From Taklimakanibacter deserti (GTDB taxonomy: Bacteria > Pseudomonadota > Alphaproteobacteria > Rhizobiales > Aestuariivirgaceae), in contig QORU01000014.1 in assembly GCA_003574785.1 (NCBI GenBank), positions 1-64,000 of the forward strand: DNA of 64,000 nucleotides, read 5' to 3'. The number at the start of each line of letters is the position of its first letter. Position 1 is the first letter of the stretch. Of the stretch, positions 52,007 through 60,794 are shown in pieces. The notes beneath the pieces were generated by a model. That model worked only from the letters and a program-made list of their open reading frames with translations. It was not told where the DNA came from and did not search any database. The position numbers were made by a program, and so were the translations under genes.

Positions 52007-52157
52007 CTGATCGTTTTCCTCCGGCTCAGGTCAGCTCGCTCAGTGGATACCAGAGGAATCAGGATGCCGTCCGCATGACGTGCACCGGCGATATGCCCCG
52101 CTATCCTTCGTTGCGGCTGCATATTTCGGTGCCGTCCACGGCGACGCAACTGGCAAA

Positions 52158-52174
52158 ATTGTCAATTTGAACAG
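52158..52174. promoter_or_regulatory. Putative operator in the divergent isomerase/PRISE gap
   Basis: ATTGTCAATTTGAACAG matches the palindrome in 12 of 17 positions. It sits near the middle of the 293-base gap between the divergent starts at 52006 and 52300, where one bound site could control both directions. The rest of the gap shows no gene. Confidence 0.4.
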
Positions 52175-52299
52175 AATGTCGCCCGTCGCCCTCCGGCCAG
52201 AACTTATCAAACTGGGCAATATCGGCATTGTTGACGGCACCGCTGGTCCTATTCTCCGGGTGCCATCAGGAAAGCAGAGAAGGAAAAGAGGAGAATAAC

Positions 52300-53373
52300 A
52301 TGCAGGGCATCGCGCTTGTCGTGGGCGTCAGCGGCATAATCGGCAACAACACCGCCCGCGAGCTGCTCGCGAACGGGTGGAAGGTCTACGGCCTGTCGCG
52401 CAATCCGACCAATGACACGGCCGTCGCCGGCGTCATTCCCGTCGCCGCCAATCTGCTTGACGCCGGGAGTGTCCAGGCGGCCCTCAAAGATGTATCCCCG
52501 ACCCATGTATTCTTCGCGACCTGGACGCGCCGCCCCACGGAGGCGGAGAACATAGAGGTCAATAGCGCCATGGTGCGCAACGTGCTGACCGCCCTGTCGC
52601 CGAAGAAGTGCGTACGTCATATCGACCTTGTGACCGGTCTCAAGCACTATCTCGGGCCGTTCGACGCCTATGTCACCGGCGGCTTCCGGCCGGTGACGCC
52701 GCTGCGCGAGGAGCAGTCGCGTCTCGACCTGCCGAATTTCTACTATGCGCAGGAGGACGAGGTCTATGCGGCCGCCAAGCGCGACGGCTTCACCTGGACG
52801 ATCCAGCGTCCGCACACCGTTATCGGCAAGGCGATCGGCAACGCCATGAACATGGGCTCGACGCTCGCCGTCTATGCTTCGATCTGCAAGGAGGCGGGCC
52901 GCAAGTTTCGCTGGCCGGGTTCGGAGGGGCAGTGGAATGGCATCTGTGATGTGACCGACGCACGCGTGCTCGCCAAGCATCTGGTCTGGGCGGCGAATAC
53001 GGTGGCGGCGCAGAACGAGGCTTTCAACGTCGTCAATGGTGACTATTTCCGCTGGAGCTGGCTGTGGCCGCGCATCGCCAAATGGTTCGACGTGGAATGG
53101 GTCGGCTGGGATGGCGAGATCCATCCGCTGGAGGCTCAAATGGCCGATGCCCCGGCGATCTGGGCTAAGATGGTCAAGAAGCACGGTCTCAAGGAAGCCG
53201 ATCTCGACCGTCTCGCTTCGCCCTGGCACACCGATCTGGACCTCGGCCGTCCGATCGAGATCATGACCGATATGACGAAGAGCCGCGAGGCTGGCTTCCA
53301 CGTCTTCCAGTCGAGCGAGAAGTCGTTCACCAACCTGTTCGCGCAATTGCGGGCGGAGAAGCTGATCCCGTGA
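52300..53373 (+). CDS. PRISE-type SDR (iridoid synthase/5-beta-reductase-like NAD(P) enzyme)
   Basis: A 357-residue extended SDR of the progesterone-5-beta-reductase/iridoid-synthase-like group. Cofactor motif G9-x-x-G12-x-x-G15 (VVGVSGIIGNN), then THVFFATWTRRPTEAEN, TGLKHYLGPFDAY with the catalytic lysine, and NFYYAQEDEVY with the active-site tyrosine pair. These enzymes reduce activated C=C or carbonyl groups. GAGGAG lies 6 bases before ATG 52300; the upstream extension has no similarity. Monocistronic; the next gene is convergent. Confidence 0.85.
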   Translation: MQGIALVVGVSGIIGNNTARELLANGWKVYGLSRNPTNDTAVAGVIPVAANLLDAGSVQAALKDVSPTHVFFATWTRRPTEAENIEVNSAMVRNVLTALSPKKCVRHIDLVTGLKHYLGPFDAYVTGGFRPVTPLREEQSRLDLPNFYYAQEDEVYAAAKRDGFTWTIQRPHTVIGKAIGNAMNMGSTLAVYASICKEAGRKFRWPGSEGQWNGICDVTDARVLAKHLVWAANTVAAQNEAFNVVNGDYFRWSWLWPRIAKWFDVEWVGWDGEIHPLEAQMADAPAIWAKMVKKHGLKEADLDRLASPWHTDLDLGRPIEIMTDMTKSREAGFHVFQSSEKSFTNLFAQLRAEKLIP

Positions 53374-53380
53374 TGAGAGG

Positions 53381-54748
53381 CTAGGCGACCATCTGCGTCG
53401 GGATGCCGAGCTTGGCGACGATGCGGTGGCCCGAGGCCTCGAGATCGCGCTTGACGCGCTGGGCATCCGGCCAGAGCAGCTTGCCGGCGCGCTTGCGGAA
53501 TTTCCCGGCGATGAGCACATGCTCCACATTGCCGACGCCCGCCTGCATGATCACGGTGGAATAGGGGTCGTGCACCGGCCACATGTTCCAGCCCGTGGCG
53601 TCGATGACCGTGATGTCGGCCTGCTTGCCGGGCGTCAGCGAACCGACCTTGTCGTCAATGCCGAGCATGCGGGCCGTTTCGATGGTGATCCAGCGCAAGG
53701 CGTCCTTCGTATTCACCGTGCAGTTGTCGGGAATGCCGCCATGCGATGCGCGATGGCTGGCATTGTCCAGCGCGCGCTGGCAGGCGAGAGCCATGCGCGC
53801 GACAGCAAACATGTCGGCCGAGACCAGCGACTCGATGTCGACCCCGAAGGTCGGCTGCCCGCCGGCCGCGAGCACCCGCCCGGTGACTGGCCAGCCATGC
53901 CCTTGTACCATCTCGTTCTCAGGCGCCACGGTGAAGGAGACACCGGCATCGACGAAGCGCCTGATCTGCTCATCGCTCAGATTGTTGCCATGCACGATGT
54001 TGATGCCTTGGCCGACGAGGCCTTCCGCTTCCAGCCGTTCCCAGCCGCCCGGCGTCTTGGCTTCACCGCCGCCCTGGTGCATCGAGGCGATCAGCCCGAA
54101 TTCGCGGGCGAGCCTGAAGTCGGTGCGCGCCACATCCATCGTCGAGTAGTGCGGGCCGAGGATGGCCATGCCCAGCGTCACGAGTTGATCGCGACTGGCT
54201 AAGCGTGATTTGAGCAGGCGCTCGATCTCATGGCGCGGATGCGGGACCTCCGAGAAATGCGGCTCGCCCGGCTTGGGATCGGGCTTCGGAGAGCCGTGCA
54301 GGAAGACGGCGCGGATGCCGCTCTCCGCAAGTCCATCGACGGCCGCGTCGGTATGGGTTGGGGTCGGGTTATTGTGGCACCAGTCGCCGAGCGTCGTGGC
54401 ACCCGCGTTGATCTGACCGAGCGCGCCGGCAAGAGTGGCTATATATATGTCTTCAGGTCGGAAGGCGGTGGCGAGCCCCCGATGCACCCAGCGGAAATAT
54501 TCGAGCAGGGTCATGTTGGAGCAGAGGCCGCGCAAGCCCGTCTGCCAGGTGTGCATATGGCCATTGACGATGCCCGGGATGACGATCCGGCCGCGCCCCG
54601 CAACTGTCTCGGCGCCCTCGGCGGTGAGGTTCGGCCCAACGGCGGCGATCCTCTCACCCTCCACCAGAACGTCTGCGTCCTGGAAGGCCCCGAGCCTGGC
54701 GTCCATCGTCAGCACGATGGCATTCTTGATGAGTATGCGTTCGGTCAT
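53381..54748 (-). CDS. Amidohydrolase-superfamily protein (TrzN/AtzB/8-oxoguanine deaminase-like)
   Basis: A 455-residue metal-dependent hydrolase. The first metal site H-x-H appears in GIVNGHMHTWQTGLRG, further ligands in ASMHQGGGEA and INIVHGNNLSD, and the aspartate region is replaced by FTVAPENEMVQGHGWP, where a glutamate follows A-P. The C-terminal barrel strand is GSLTPGKQADITVID. It resembles chlorohydrolases and aromatic deaminases acting on ring amides or amino groups. Last gene of the FAH, dioxygenase, amidohydrolase operon. Confidence 0.87.
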   Translation of the reverse strand: MTERILIKNAIVLTMDARLGAFQDADVLVEGERIAAVGPNLTAEGAETVAGRGRIVIPGIVNGHMHTWQTGLRGLCSNMTLLEYFRWVHRGLATAFRPEDIYIATLAGALGQINAGATTLGDWCHNNPTPTHTDAAVDGLAESGIRAVFLHGSPKPDPKPGEPHFSEVPHPRHEIERLLKSRLASRDQLVTLGMAILGPHYSTMDVARTDFRLAREFGLIASMHQGGGEAKTPGGWERLEAEGLVGQGINIVHGNNLSDEQIRRFVDAGVSFTVAPENEMVQGHGWPVTGRVLAAGGQPTFGVDIESLVSADMFAVARMALACQRALDNASHRASHGGIPDNCTVNTKDALRWITIETARMLGIDDKVGSLTPGKQADITVIDATGWNMWPVHDPYSTVIMQAGVGNVEHVLIAGKFRKRAGKLLWPDAQRVKRDLEASGHRIVAKLGIPTQMVA

Positions 54749-54780
54749 GGCGTCCCGGTCCTGGATCGAAGCGATGCCGG

Positions 54781-55641
54781 TCAGGAAGCGACCGGCATGA
54801 GGGTGAAATCAAAGTCGATGCGATGAAGCGGCCGTCTTTGCGTGGCGACCGGCGGTCCGGCACTGTTCGCGACCGGGCTTATGTCCCTGACCAGCGGTGC
54901 GCGTACACCGAACACGGCGTCGCTGCCGAGATAAGGATCGTGGGGGAAGAATATCTCCGTCACGATGGGTTGGTGGCCCTCGGCTTTGACGATGAAATGA
55001 TAATGGGCCGGCCGCCACGGCGAGCGGCGCATGTGTGTCACCAGTTTTCCGACCGGGCCATCCGTCGGTATCGTGTAAGGGCCCGGTTCGACGGTGGTGA
55101 AGGCATAACGTCCTTCGGCATCGCACAACTGCTTGCAGCGGAGATTGTCATCGGCCTGCGTCGGATCCTGCGTGGCATAGACGCCCTTGCTATTGGTCTG
55201 CCACATATCGACAACGGCGCCGGGGATCGGCCGTCCGGCGGTGTCACGTACGACACCGGTGAGGAGGATGGCGTCGCCCTCATTGTCTCCGACCAGGTCA
55301 GCGCCGAACGGAACGGTCGGGCTGTCGTCGGTATAGAAGGGACCCAGCACGCTGCCCACGGTCGCCTCAGGCGTATCGTTCATCAGATCGACCAGCGAGG
55401 TCGCCCCCATGACATCGGAGAGAAGCGCGAACTCGTTGCGCTTGTCGTCGCTGATCTGCCCGCAGCGCCACAAAAAATCGACCGCGGCCAGCCACTCGTC
55501 ATGGCTCGGCCGCACGTCGCGGATGAAGGCATGCAGGTGATGCGCGAGGCGCTGCAGCACCTCCTTCAGGCGGGGATCATCCGCATTCGCCCATGACTCT
55601 TGCACCGCCCGGGTGATGTTTTCCGTGGTGATGTCGCGCAT
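54781..55641 (-). CDS. Intradiol ring-cleavage dioxygenase (hydroxyquinol 1,2-dioxygenase-like)
   Basis: A 286-residue non-haem Fe(III) dioxygenase. The N-terminal helical dioxygenase_N domain covers about residues 10-95. All four iron ligands are visible: Tyr155 (SKGVYATQDP), Tyr189 (EPGPYTIPTDGP), His213 and His215 (WRPAHYHF). The GPFYTDDSP segment after the linker fits the catechol/hydroxyquinol group. It should open a catechol or hydroxyquinol ring to a muconate or maleylacetate. No maleylacetate reductase is adjacent, which leaves the pathway incomplete within the window. Confidence 0.9.
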   Translation of the reverse strand: MRDITTENITRAVQESWANADDPRLKEVLQRLAHHLHAFIRDVRPSHDEWLAAVDFLWRCGQISDDKRNEFALLSDVMGATSLVDLMNDTPEATVGSVLGPFYTDDSPTVPFGADLVGDNEGDAILLTGVVRDTAGRPIPGAVVDMWQTNSKGVYATQDPTQADDNLRCKQLCDAEGRYAFTTVEPGPYTIPTDGPVGKLVTHMRRSPWRPAHYHFIVKAEGHQPIVTEIFFPHDPYLGSDAVFGVRAPLVRDISPVANSAGPPVATQRRPLHRIDFDFTLMPVAS

Positions 55642-55661
55642 GGTGCAGTCCTCCCTGCCGC

Positions 55662-55678
55662 TTTCTCCTTATGAGATC
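55662..55678. promoter_or_regulatory. Weak operator-like element upstream of the dioxygenase gene
   Basis: TTTCTCCTTATGAGATC matches the palindrome in 12 of 17 positions and keeps TTCTC and GAGA arms. It lies in the 39-base gap between the FAH-family stop and the dioxygenase start, partly overlapping the ribosome-binding region, so a chance match is possible. Confidence 0.25.
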
Positions 55679-55680
55679 GA

Positions 55681-56538
55681 CTATAGCGCGCTTTCTGCTT
55701 CAACCGGGTTGCGCAGGATGCCGATCTTCTCGATCTCGACTTCAACCGTGTCGCCGGCCTTCATCCACAAAGGCGGCTTGCGGGCATGGCCCACGCCCTG
55801 CGGCGTGCCCATGGCGATCATGTCGCCCGGTTCCAGTGTCATGAATTCGGAGATGGTCGCTATTGCCTTGGCGACGGGAAAGATCATGTCGCTGGTATTG
55901 GCGTCCTGGAGCGTCCGGCCGTTGAGGCGGCAGGCAATGCGCAGGCCCGATGCACCGGATGGCAGCTCGTCGGCGGTCACGACCACCGGACCCACCGCAC
56001 CAGTCGCGTCGAAGTTCTTGCCCGGCGTCCATTGATGCGTCTTGCGCTGATAGTCGCGTACCGAAGCGTCATTGAAGCAGGTGTAGCCGAAGACATGATC
56101 GAGCGCCCGCGCCCCGGGAATGGCGCGACCGGCCTTGCCGATGATGACGAGCAGTTCCGCCTCATAATCCAGCTGCTCCGAGACAGGGGGAAGGCGGATT
56201 GGCGCGCCGGCCGCGACGAGCGATGTCGGCACGCGCAGGAACAGTGCTGGATAATCGGGGACGGTGAAGCCGCCTTCCGCCGCATGCGCGCGATAGTTGA
56301 GGCCTAGGCATACTACCTTGCCGGGACGGGCGAGGGGCAGCGCTAAGGTCACCTCCGAGAGCGCTCGCCAGTCGGAGGCCCGCAGATTGGCCGAAGCTTC
56401 CTTTGCACTGGCCAGTCCCGCCGGATCGAACAGGGAATCGAGATCGGCGCCTATGGAGCCGAGCGAAGCGATGCGCTTGCCGTCATCAACCACACCAAGA
56501 CGGCGTTTGCCGCCCTCGAAGAACATTGCGAAACGCAT
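55681..56538 (-). CDS. Fumarylacetoacetate hydrolase (FAH) family protein
   Basis: A 285-residue FAH-fold hydrolase or isomerase. The metal site is formed by E-x-E in QLDYEAELLVIIGKAGRAIP together with the later aspartate in CFNDASVRDYQ, and the substrate loop is CLGLNYRAHAAEGGF; MGTPQGVGHARKPP is the C-terminal family block. Family members cleave C-C bonds of acylpyruvates, decarboxylate oxaloacetate-like compounds or act on ring-cleavage products, which fits the adjacent dioxygenase. ATG 56538 was chosen (GAGGGGG 4 bases upstream). Confidence 0.9.
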   Translation of the reverse strand: MRFAMFFEGGKRRLGVVDDGKRIASLGSIGADLDSLFDPAGLASAKEASANLRASDWRALSEVTLALPLARPGKVVCLGLNYRAHAAEGGFTVPDYPALFLRVPTSLVAAGAPIRLPPVSEQLDYEAELLVIIGKAGRAIPGARALDHVFGYTCFNDASVRDYQRKTHQWTPGKNFDATGAVGPVVVTADELPSGASGLRIACRLNGRTLQDANTSDMIFPVAKAIATISEFMTLEPGDMIAMGTPQGVGHARKPPLWMKAGDTVEVEIEKIGILRNPVEAESAL

Positions 56539-56615
56539 CGAACCCCCTCGCAATCCGCCATGAAACCGCCATTGCGGCATAATGTCGATACTCCTTGCAC
56601 CTGTGATCCCAGCCT

Positions 56616-56632
56616 ATTCTCATAATGAAAAA
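56616..56632. promoter_or_regulatory. Putative operator between FAH and YciI/system D operons
   Basis: ATTCTCATAATGAAAAA: the full left arm ATTCTCA and core T..TGA are exact, 13 of 17 positions match. It sits in the divergent gap between starts at 56538 and 56699, where it could control both directions. Confidence 0.55.
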
Positions 56633-56698
56633 AGTTTTGTCCATGCCGCAGCCGAGCTGACCTTATCGTCTTGCACCGGGCCAGGGGAGGAGACCGTC

Positions 56699-56986
56699 AT
56701 GTTGTTCGCCATTCACGCACTTGATTGTTCCCGTGGCCTTGAATTGCGCAAGATCCATCAGGAGCCGCATCTCGCTCACCTCAAGACAGCTTCCGATTAT
56801 GGCGTTCGGATCGTCATGTCCGGGCCGCTGGTGGAGGATGATGGTGTGACCACCAAGGGCAGCCTGCTTGTCGTCGAGGCCGATAAGCGCGACGGCGTGC
56901 AGCGCTTCAACGGCGCCGATCCTTTCAGCACAGAGGGCGTCTGGGACAAGGTCACCATCACGGCCTTCATCAGGAAGAATGGCTGA
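56699..56986 (+). CDS. YciI-family protein
   Basis: A 95-residue YciI-like dimeric barrel protein: MLFAIHALDCSRGLELRKIH opening, H-L-A-H-L-K-T-A, VMSGPLVEDDG turn and G-A-D-P-F-S-T-E-G-V-W. GGAGGAG lies 6 bases upstream of ATG 56699; the longer frame reaches back across the operator and is unlikely. First gene of the system D operon, 30 bases before the Gfo/Idh/MocA gene. Related in family and position to the YciI gene ahead of system A. Confidence 0.85.
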   Translation: MLFAIHALDCSRGLELRKIHQEPHLAHLKTASDYGVRIVMSGPLVEDDGVTTKGSLLVVEADKRDGVQRFNGADPFSTEGVWDKVTITAFIRKNG

Positions 56987-57016
56987 CCGGCGTTCGCAAG
57001 AGGGAAGGAGCGTGCC

Positions 57017-58015
57017 ATGAGAGTGGCCGTGGCGGGCCTCGGCTGGTGGGGCAAGCAGATCATTTCATGTCTCGAGAAGAGTCCGCGCTTCGACACTCGC
57101 TACGGTGTCGACCCCTTGCCGTCCGCGAGTGCGCTGGATTTCCTCTCTTCACTCAATATCCGCCACGCGCCTGATCTGGCGTCGGTGCTGGCTGATCCCG
57201 ATATTGACGGCGTCATCCTCGCTACGCCGCACCAGCTGCATGAAGAGCAATGTCTGGCGGTGCTGGCGGCCGGCAAGGAGTTGTTCTGCGAGAAGCCGCT
57301 GGCCATGACGGCGGCTGGGGCGCGGCGGATCGTCGATGCCTGCGAAAGGGCAGGCAAGGTCCTCGGCATTGGGCATGAGCGCCGTTATGAAGAATGTTTC
57401 GAGCTGGTGCAGGAGCTTGTCGGTGAAGGCGCCCTCGGCACGCTGCTGCTTTACGAAGCCAATATCAGCCATGATCTGTTCAAGAACATCGATCGCAGCA
57501 ACTGGCGCCTCGATCCCAAGCACGCGCCGGCCGGCATGATGACCGCGACCGGGATCCATCAGACCGATCTCTGTGTGGCACTTTTCGGCGAGCCGTGCGA
57601 GGTGCGGGCTGAGACCGCGAGCCTCACTTTCGCGCCGCCGGCCAGCGACTTCGTCACCGCGGCGCTGAAGTTCAAGTCCGGTGCGCGCGCCACGATCACC
57701 TTGCTGTCATGCGTGCCCTATTATGGCCGGGTTACCGTCTTTGGCGACAAGGGCTGGGTGGAAGTCATGACGGAAGGCAATGTCGATCAGGGCAAGCCGA
57801 CCGTCGTGACGCAGTGCACCGGCACGCAGGCGCCGCGGCAGGTGACCGTCTATCATCCGACCGATACGGTGACGGCCAATTTCGAGTCCTGGGCCGCCGC
57901 CGTCGCCGGGGAGAAGCGCTATCGTTTTTCCAGCGCCGAGCTTGTGGACAATATCCGCATCTTCGAGGCGATCGTCAGATCCTCGGCCGAGGACGGCCGG
58001 ACGGTCAGCCTATAA
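57017..58015 (+). CDS. Gfo/Idh/MocA-family oxidoreductase
   Basis: A 332-residue NAD(P)-dependent oxidoreductase. Rossmann motif AGLGWWGKQ (G7-x-G9-x-x-G12), E-K-P in ELFCEKPLAM near residue 95, and T-A-T-G-I-H-Q-T-D-L in the substrate domain. Clearly paralogous to the system B enzyme at 32400. AAGGAG lies 6 bases before the start. It likely oxidises or reduces a sugar position (for example C3) on the substrate imported by system D. Confidence 0.9.
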   Translation: MRVAVAGLGWWGKQIISCLEKSPRFDTRYGVDPLPSASALDFLSSLNIRHAPDLASVLADPDIDGVILATPHQLHEEQCLAVLAAGKELFCEKPLAMTAAGARRIVDACERAGKVLGIGHERRYEECFELVQELVGEGALGTLLLYEANISHDLFKNIDRSNWRLDPKHAPAGMMTATGIHQTDLCVALFGEPCEVRAETASLTFAPPASDFVTAALKFKSGARATITLLSCVPYYGRVTVFGDKGWVEVMTEGNVDQGKPTVVTQCTGTQAPRQVTVYHPTDTVTANFESWAAAVAGEKRYRFSSAELVDNIRIFEAIVRSSAEDGRTVSL

Positions 58016-58056
58016 GAGACGACCGTGGCAGGCTGACAATTCCCGTCCGCCGCAAA

Positions 58057-58073
58057 CCTCCCAGAATGAGAGT
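58057..58073. promoter_or_regulatory. Putative operator upstream of system D binding protein
   Basis: On the minus strand the sequence is ACTCTCATTCTGGGAGG, 12 of 17 matches to the palindrome and identical to the system B site (40959) over its first 12 bases. It lies in the 233-base gap between the oxidoreductase and the system D binding protein gene. Confidence 0.5.
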
Positions 58074-58248
58074 CTTCCATGTTGAGCCGCTCGGAGCGGC
58101 ATGGATAGCCTAGGCACAGGCGAGAGCGGCGGCATCAGATGGTCCGTCGCCGGAGCCACCGGGAGCAAAGGCGGCTGGTTCCTTAAGGGGCGGCTGCAAG
58201 CTCCACATAACGACAACGCCACCAAGTGGCTCGAGGAGGAACCCCAAG

Positions 58249-59262
58249 ATGAAACAAATTACAGCACTATTGCGTCCGAATTTGACGAAGTCGGCGCTCG
58301 CCGCTCTGGCGATGAGCTTTGCGCTATTGCCAATCGGTGCCGGCCAGGCCGCCGATTTCGCCAAGAAAGATCCGCTGACGATCGGCTATTCGATTCAGTC
58401 CGCGCAGGATCCTTATTGGCAAGGCTATTTGCGCGGCATCAAGGAGCAGATGAAGAAATACAGCTTCACCGATCTGCTGACGCAGGACAGCCAGGCGTCC
58501 GCCCAGAAGCAGACTTCGGGAAGCATCGCGCTCATCAACAATGGCATCAGCGCGCTCATCATCTCGCCGCATGAGCCGAGCGCTCTTGCCGCCACCATCG
58601 CGGCCGCGCATCGCGAGAAGATACCGGTCATCGTCGGTGACGTCGGCGCCTCCGGCGACTATGACGGCTTCATTCTCTCCGACAACTATGCCGGCGGCGT
58701 GCTGGCGGCGGAATTCATCCAGAACGCACTCAAAGGCAAGGAAGGCGTTCAGGAGGTCGCGATCATATCGCTCAACCCCACGACGTCGGTGAATGTGCCG
58801 CGCACCAAGGGTTTTACCGATACGATCGGCAAGAACCCGAACATCAAGGTTGTTTCCGACATTTCGGGCAAGCAGACGCTGGAAGGTGGCTTTGCCGCGG
58901 CGCAGGCGATCCTGGCCGCCAATCCGAATATCGCGGCGATCTACTGCCTGAATGATTCGATGGCCGCCGGCGCTTCCCAGGCCATCGACCAGGCGGGTGG
59001 CGACAAGAACCAGCTCACCAACCCGGTGCTTGTCGGCTTCAACGGCGACCCGATCGCGCTCGAGTTGCTGGCCAAGGGCAAGCTCGCCGCCGACGTGGCG
59101 CAGGATCCCTATCAGCAAGGCGTTTCCGCCGTGGACATGGCCTGGGCCTATCTCAACGGCGAGACGCCGAAGTTCACCGACGCCGCCACCAAGACGCTGA
59201 ACGTTCCCGTGAAGCTCGTGACGCCCGAGACCCTCGAGGAGTTCAAGAAGAACCTCAAATGA
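58249..59262 (+). CDS. Sugar ABC transporter substrate-binding protein, CUT2 system D
   Basis: A 337-residue periplasmic binding protein of the Peripla_BP_4 class. Signal peptide about residues 1-34 (hydrophobic run LAALAMSFALLPIGAG, then QAAD). Ligand-cleft segments: TIGYSIQSAQDPYWQGYLRG and the hinge LVGFNGDPIALELLAKGKLA, the latter typical of ribose/galactose-type binding proteins. GGAGGA lies 8 bases upstream. Its stop overlaps the ATPase start (ATGA); unlike systems A to C, no hairpin separates them. Confidence 0.92.
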   Translation: MKQITALLRPNLTKSALAALAMSFALLPIGAGQAADFAKKDPLTIGYSIQSAQDPYWQGYLRGIKEQMKKYSFTDLLTQDSQASAQKQTSGSIALINNGISALIISPHEPSALAATIAAAHREKIPVIVGDVGASGDYDGFILSDNYAGGVLAAEFIQNALKGKEGVQEVAIISLNPTTSVNVPRTKGFTDTIGKNPNIKVVSDISGKQTLEGGFAAAQAILAANPNIAAIYCLNDSMAAGASQAIDQAGGDKNQLTNPVLVGFNGDPIALELLAKGKLAADVAQDPYQQGVSAVDMAWAYLNGETPKFTDAATKTLNVPVKLVTPETLEEFKKNLK

Positions 59263-60794
59263 TGACGAAGGCTCGCCCGGCGCCGTCGACCCTGGCGGCG
59301 TCGGCCCTGCGCAAAAGCTTCGGCGGCGTAGAGGTGCTCCATGGCGTCGATCTGGGGCTTCATCCCGGGGAGGTTCATGCGCTTCTTGGCGAGAACGGCG
59401 CCGGCAAGAGCACGATCATCAACATGCTGTCCGGGCGTCTGCAGCCGGATTCGGGAGAGATATCGCTCAACGGCGTTCCGGTCGGTTTTCGCAATCCGCT
59501 GGCGGCGCGCCGGTCCGGCGTGTCGGTCATCGCTCAGGAGCTCGAGCTCGTCCCGACCATGAGCGTGGTGGAGAACGTTTTCCTCGGCGCCGAGCCGACG
59601 GCATATGGCTTGATCCGCTGGGGCGATGCCGGCCGCAAGGTCCGCGCGGTCCTGCGCGAACTGGGTCTCGATATCGATCCGGATCAGATCGTATCGACGA
59701 TAGGTGTTGCCGATCAGCAGCTCGTCGAGATCGCCAAGGCGGTCATCGGCGATTTCCGCGTGCTGATCATGGACGAACCGACATCGGCCCTCAATCTTTC
59801 CGATACGGAACGGCTATTCAAGATCGTTCGGAGGCTGAAGACGGCGGGCGTCGCCATTCTCTACGTCTCCCATCGTTTATGGGAGGTTTTCGAGATAGCG
59901 GATCGCGTCACCGTGGTGCGGGATGGAAATCGGATCTTTACCGAGGGGATCGGCAATACCGATGTTCGCGCCGTGATCCGGGCCATGCTCGGGCCCAAAA
60001 GCTCGCTACTGGAAGGAGCGGAAAGAGACCGAGCGCCGCGCATGTCCCATGCCGCCTCTGAGCCGGCCATCGAGCTCCGAGGCATCTCGTCCGGCGGACT
60101 GCTCAAGGAGATCGATCTGACGGTCGCTGCCGGGGAAGTGGTGGGGCTTGCGGGTGTGATCGGCTCGGGCCGTTCGGAACTCTGCGAGGCCATCTATGGG
60201 CTGCGCAGCATCGATGCCGGCGAGATCAGGTTGCGCGGAGCTCCAGCCGTTCTCGCCGAGCCCAGGCACTCGCTTTCGCAAGGCACATTCTTGCTGCCTG
60301 AGGACCGCAAGCTCGACGGCGTGTTCGCCGATCTCGATGTGCGCGAGAATGTCATCCTGAATTTCGTCGCCGAGCCAGCAAAGAGCAAGGCATCCGGCCT
60401 CAACGTGATCAGAGGCGGAATAGAGCGCTCGGCTTTCTCGGCCATGCGCGAGCGCCTGGGCATCCGCTGTCCCGGCGCCACGGCGCCGATCACCGCGCTG
60501 AGCGGCGGCAATCAGCAGAAGGCATTGTTTGCCCGTGCGGCGCTGTCGAAGCCCTCCGTGCTGATCCTCTCGGAACCGACGCGCGGCGTGGATGTCGGCG
60601 CCAAGGAGGAGATATATGCTGCGATCGATGCCTTCGCCGCGCAGGGCATCGCCGTCATCGTCAGCTCCTCCGAGATCGGCGAGCTCATCCGCCTCAGCGA
60701 TCGCATCCAGGTGCTGCGTGGCGGCCGCATTGTCGGGCAACTGCCGGCCGCGCAAGCCGCGGAACAGACGATTCTCGAAATGATGGCAGGCTGA
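59259..60794 (+). CDS. Sugar ABC transporter ATP-binding protein, CUT2 system D (RbsA-like)
   Basis: A 511-residue tandem ATPase. NBD1: Walker A GENGAGKSTIINM, Walker B LIMDEPTSALNLSD. NBD2: degenerate GVIGSGRSE loop, LSGGNQQKALFARAAL signature and Walker B VLILSEPTRGVDVGAK, where serine replaces the aspartate but the catalytic glutamate is kept. Start overlaps the binding protein stop; ATG 59262 is an alternative. Stop overlaps the first permease (TGATG). Confidence 0.92.
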   Translation: MMTKARPAPSTLAASALRKSFGGVEVLHGVDLGLHPGEVHALLGENGAGKSTIINMLSGRLQPDSGEISLNGVPVGFRNPLAARRSGVSVIAQELELVPTMSVVENVFLGAEPTAYGLIRWGDAGRKVRAVLRELGLDIDPDQIVSTIGVADQQLVEIAKAVIGDFRVLIMDEPTSALNLSDTERLFKIVRRLKTAGVAILYVSHRLWEVFEIADRVTVVRDGNRIFTEGIGNTDVRAVIRAMLGPKSSLLEGAERDRAPRMSHAASEPAIELRGISSGGLLKEIDLTVAAGEVVGLAGVIGSGRSELCEAIYGLRSIDAGEIRLRGAPAVLAEPRHSLSQGTFLLPEDRKLDGVFADLDVRENVILNFVAEPAKSKASGLNVIRGGIERSAFSAMRERLGIRCPGATAPITALSGGNQQKALFARAALSKPSVLILSEPTRGVDVGAKEEIYAAIDAFAAQGIAVIVSSSEIGELIRLSDRIQVLRGGRIVGQLPAAQAAEQTILEMMAG

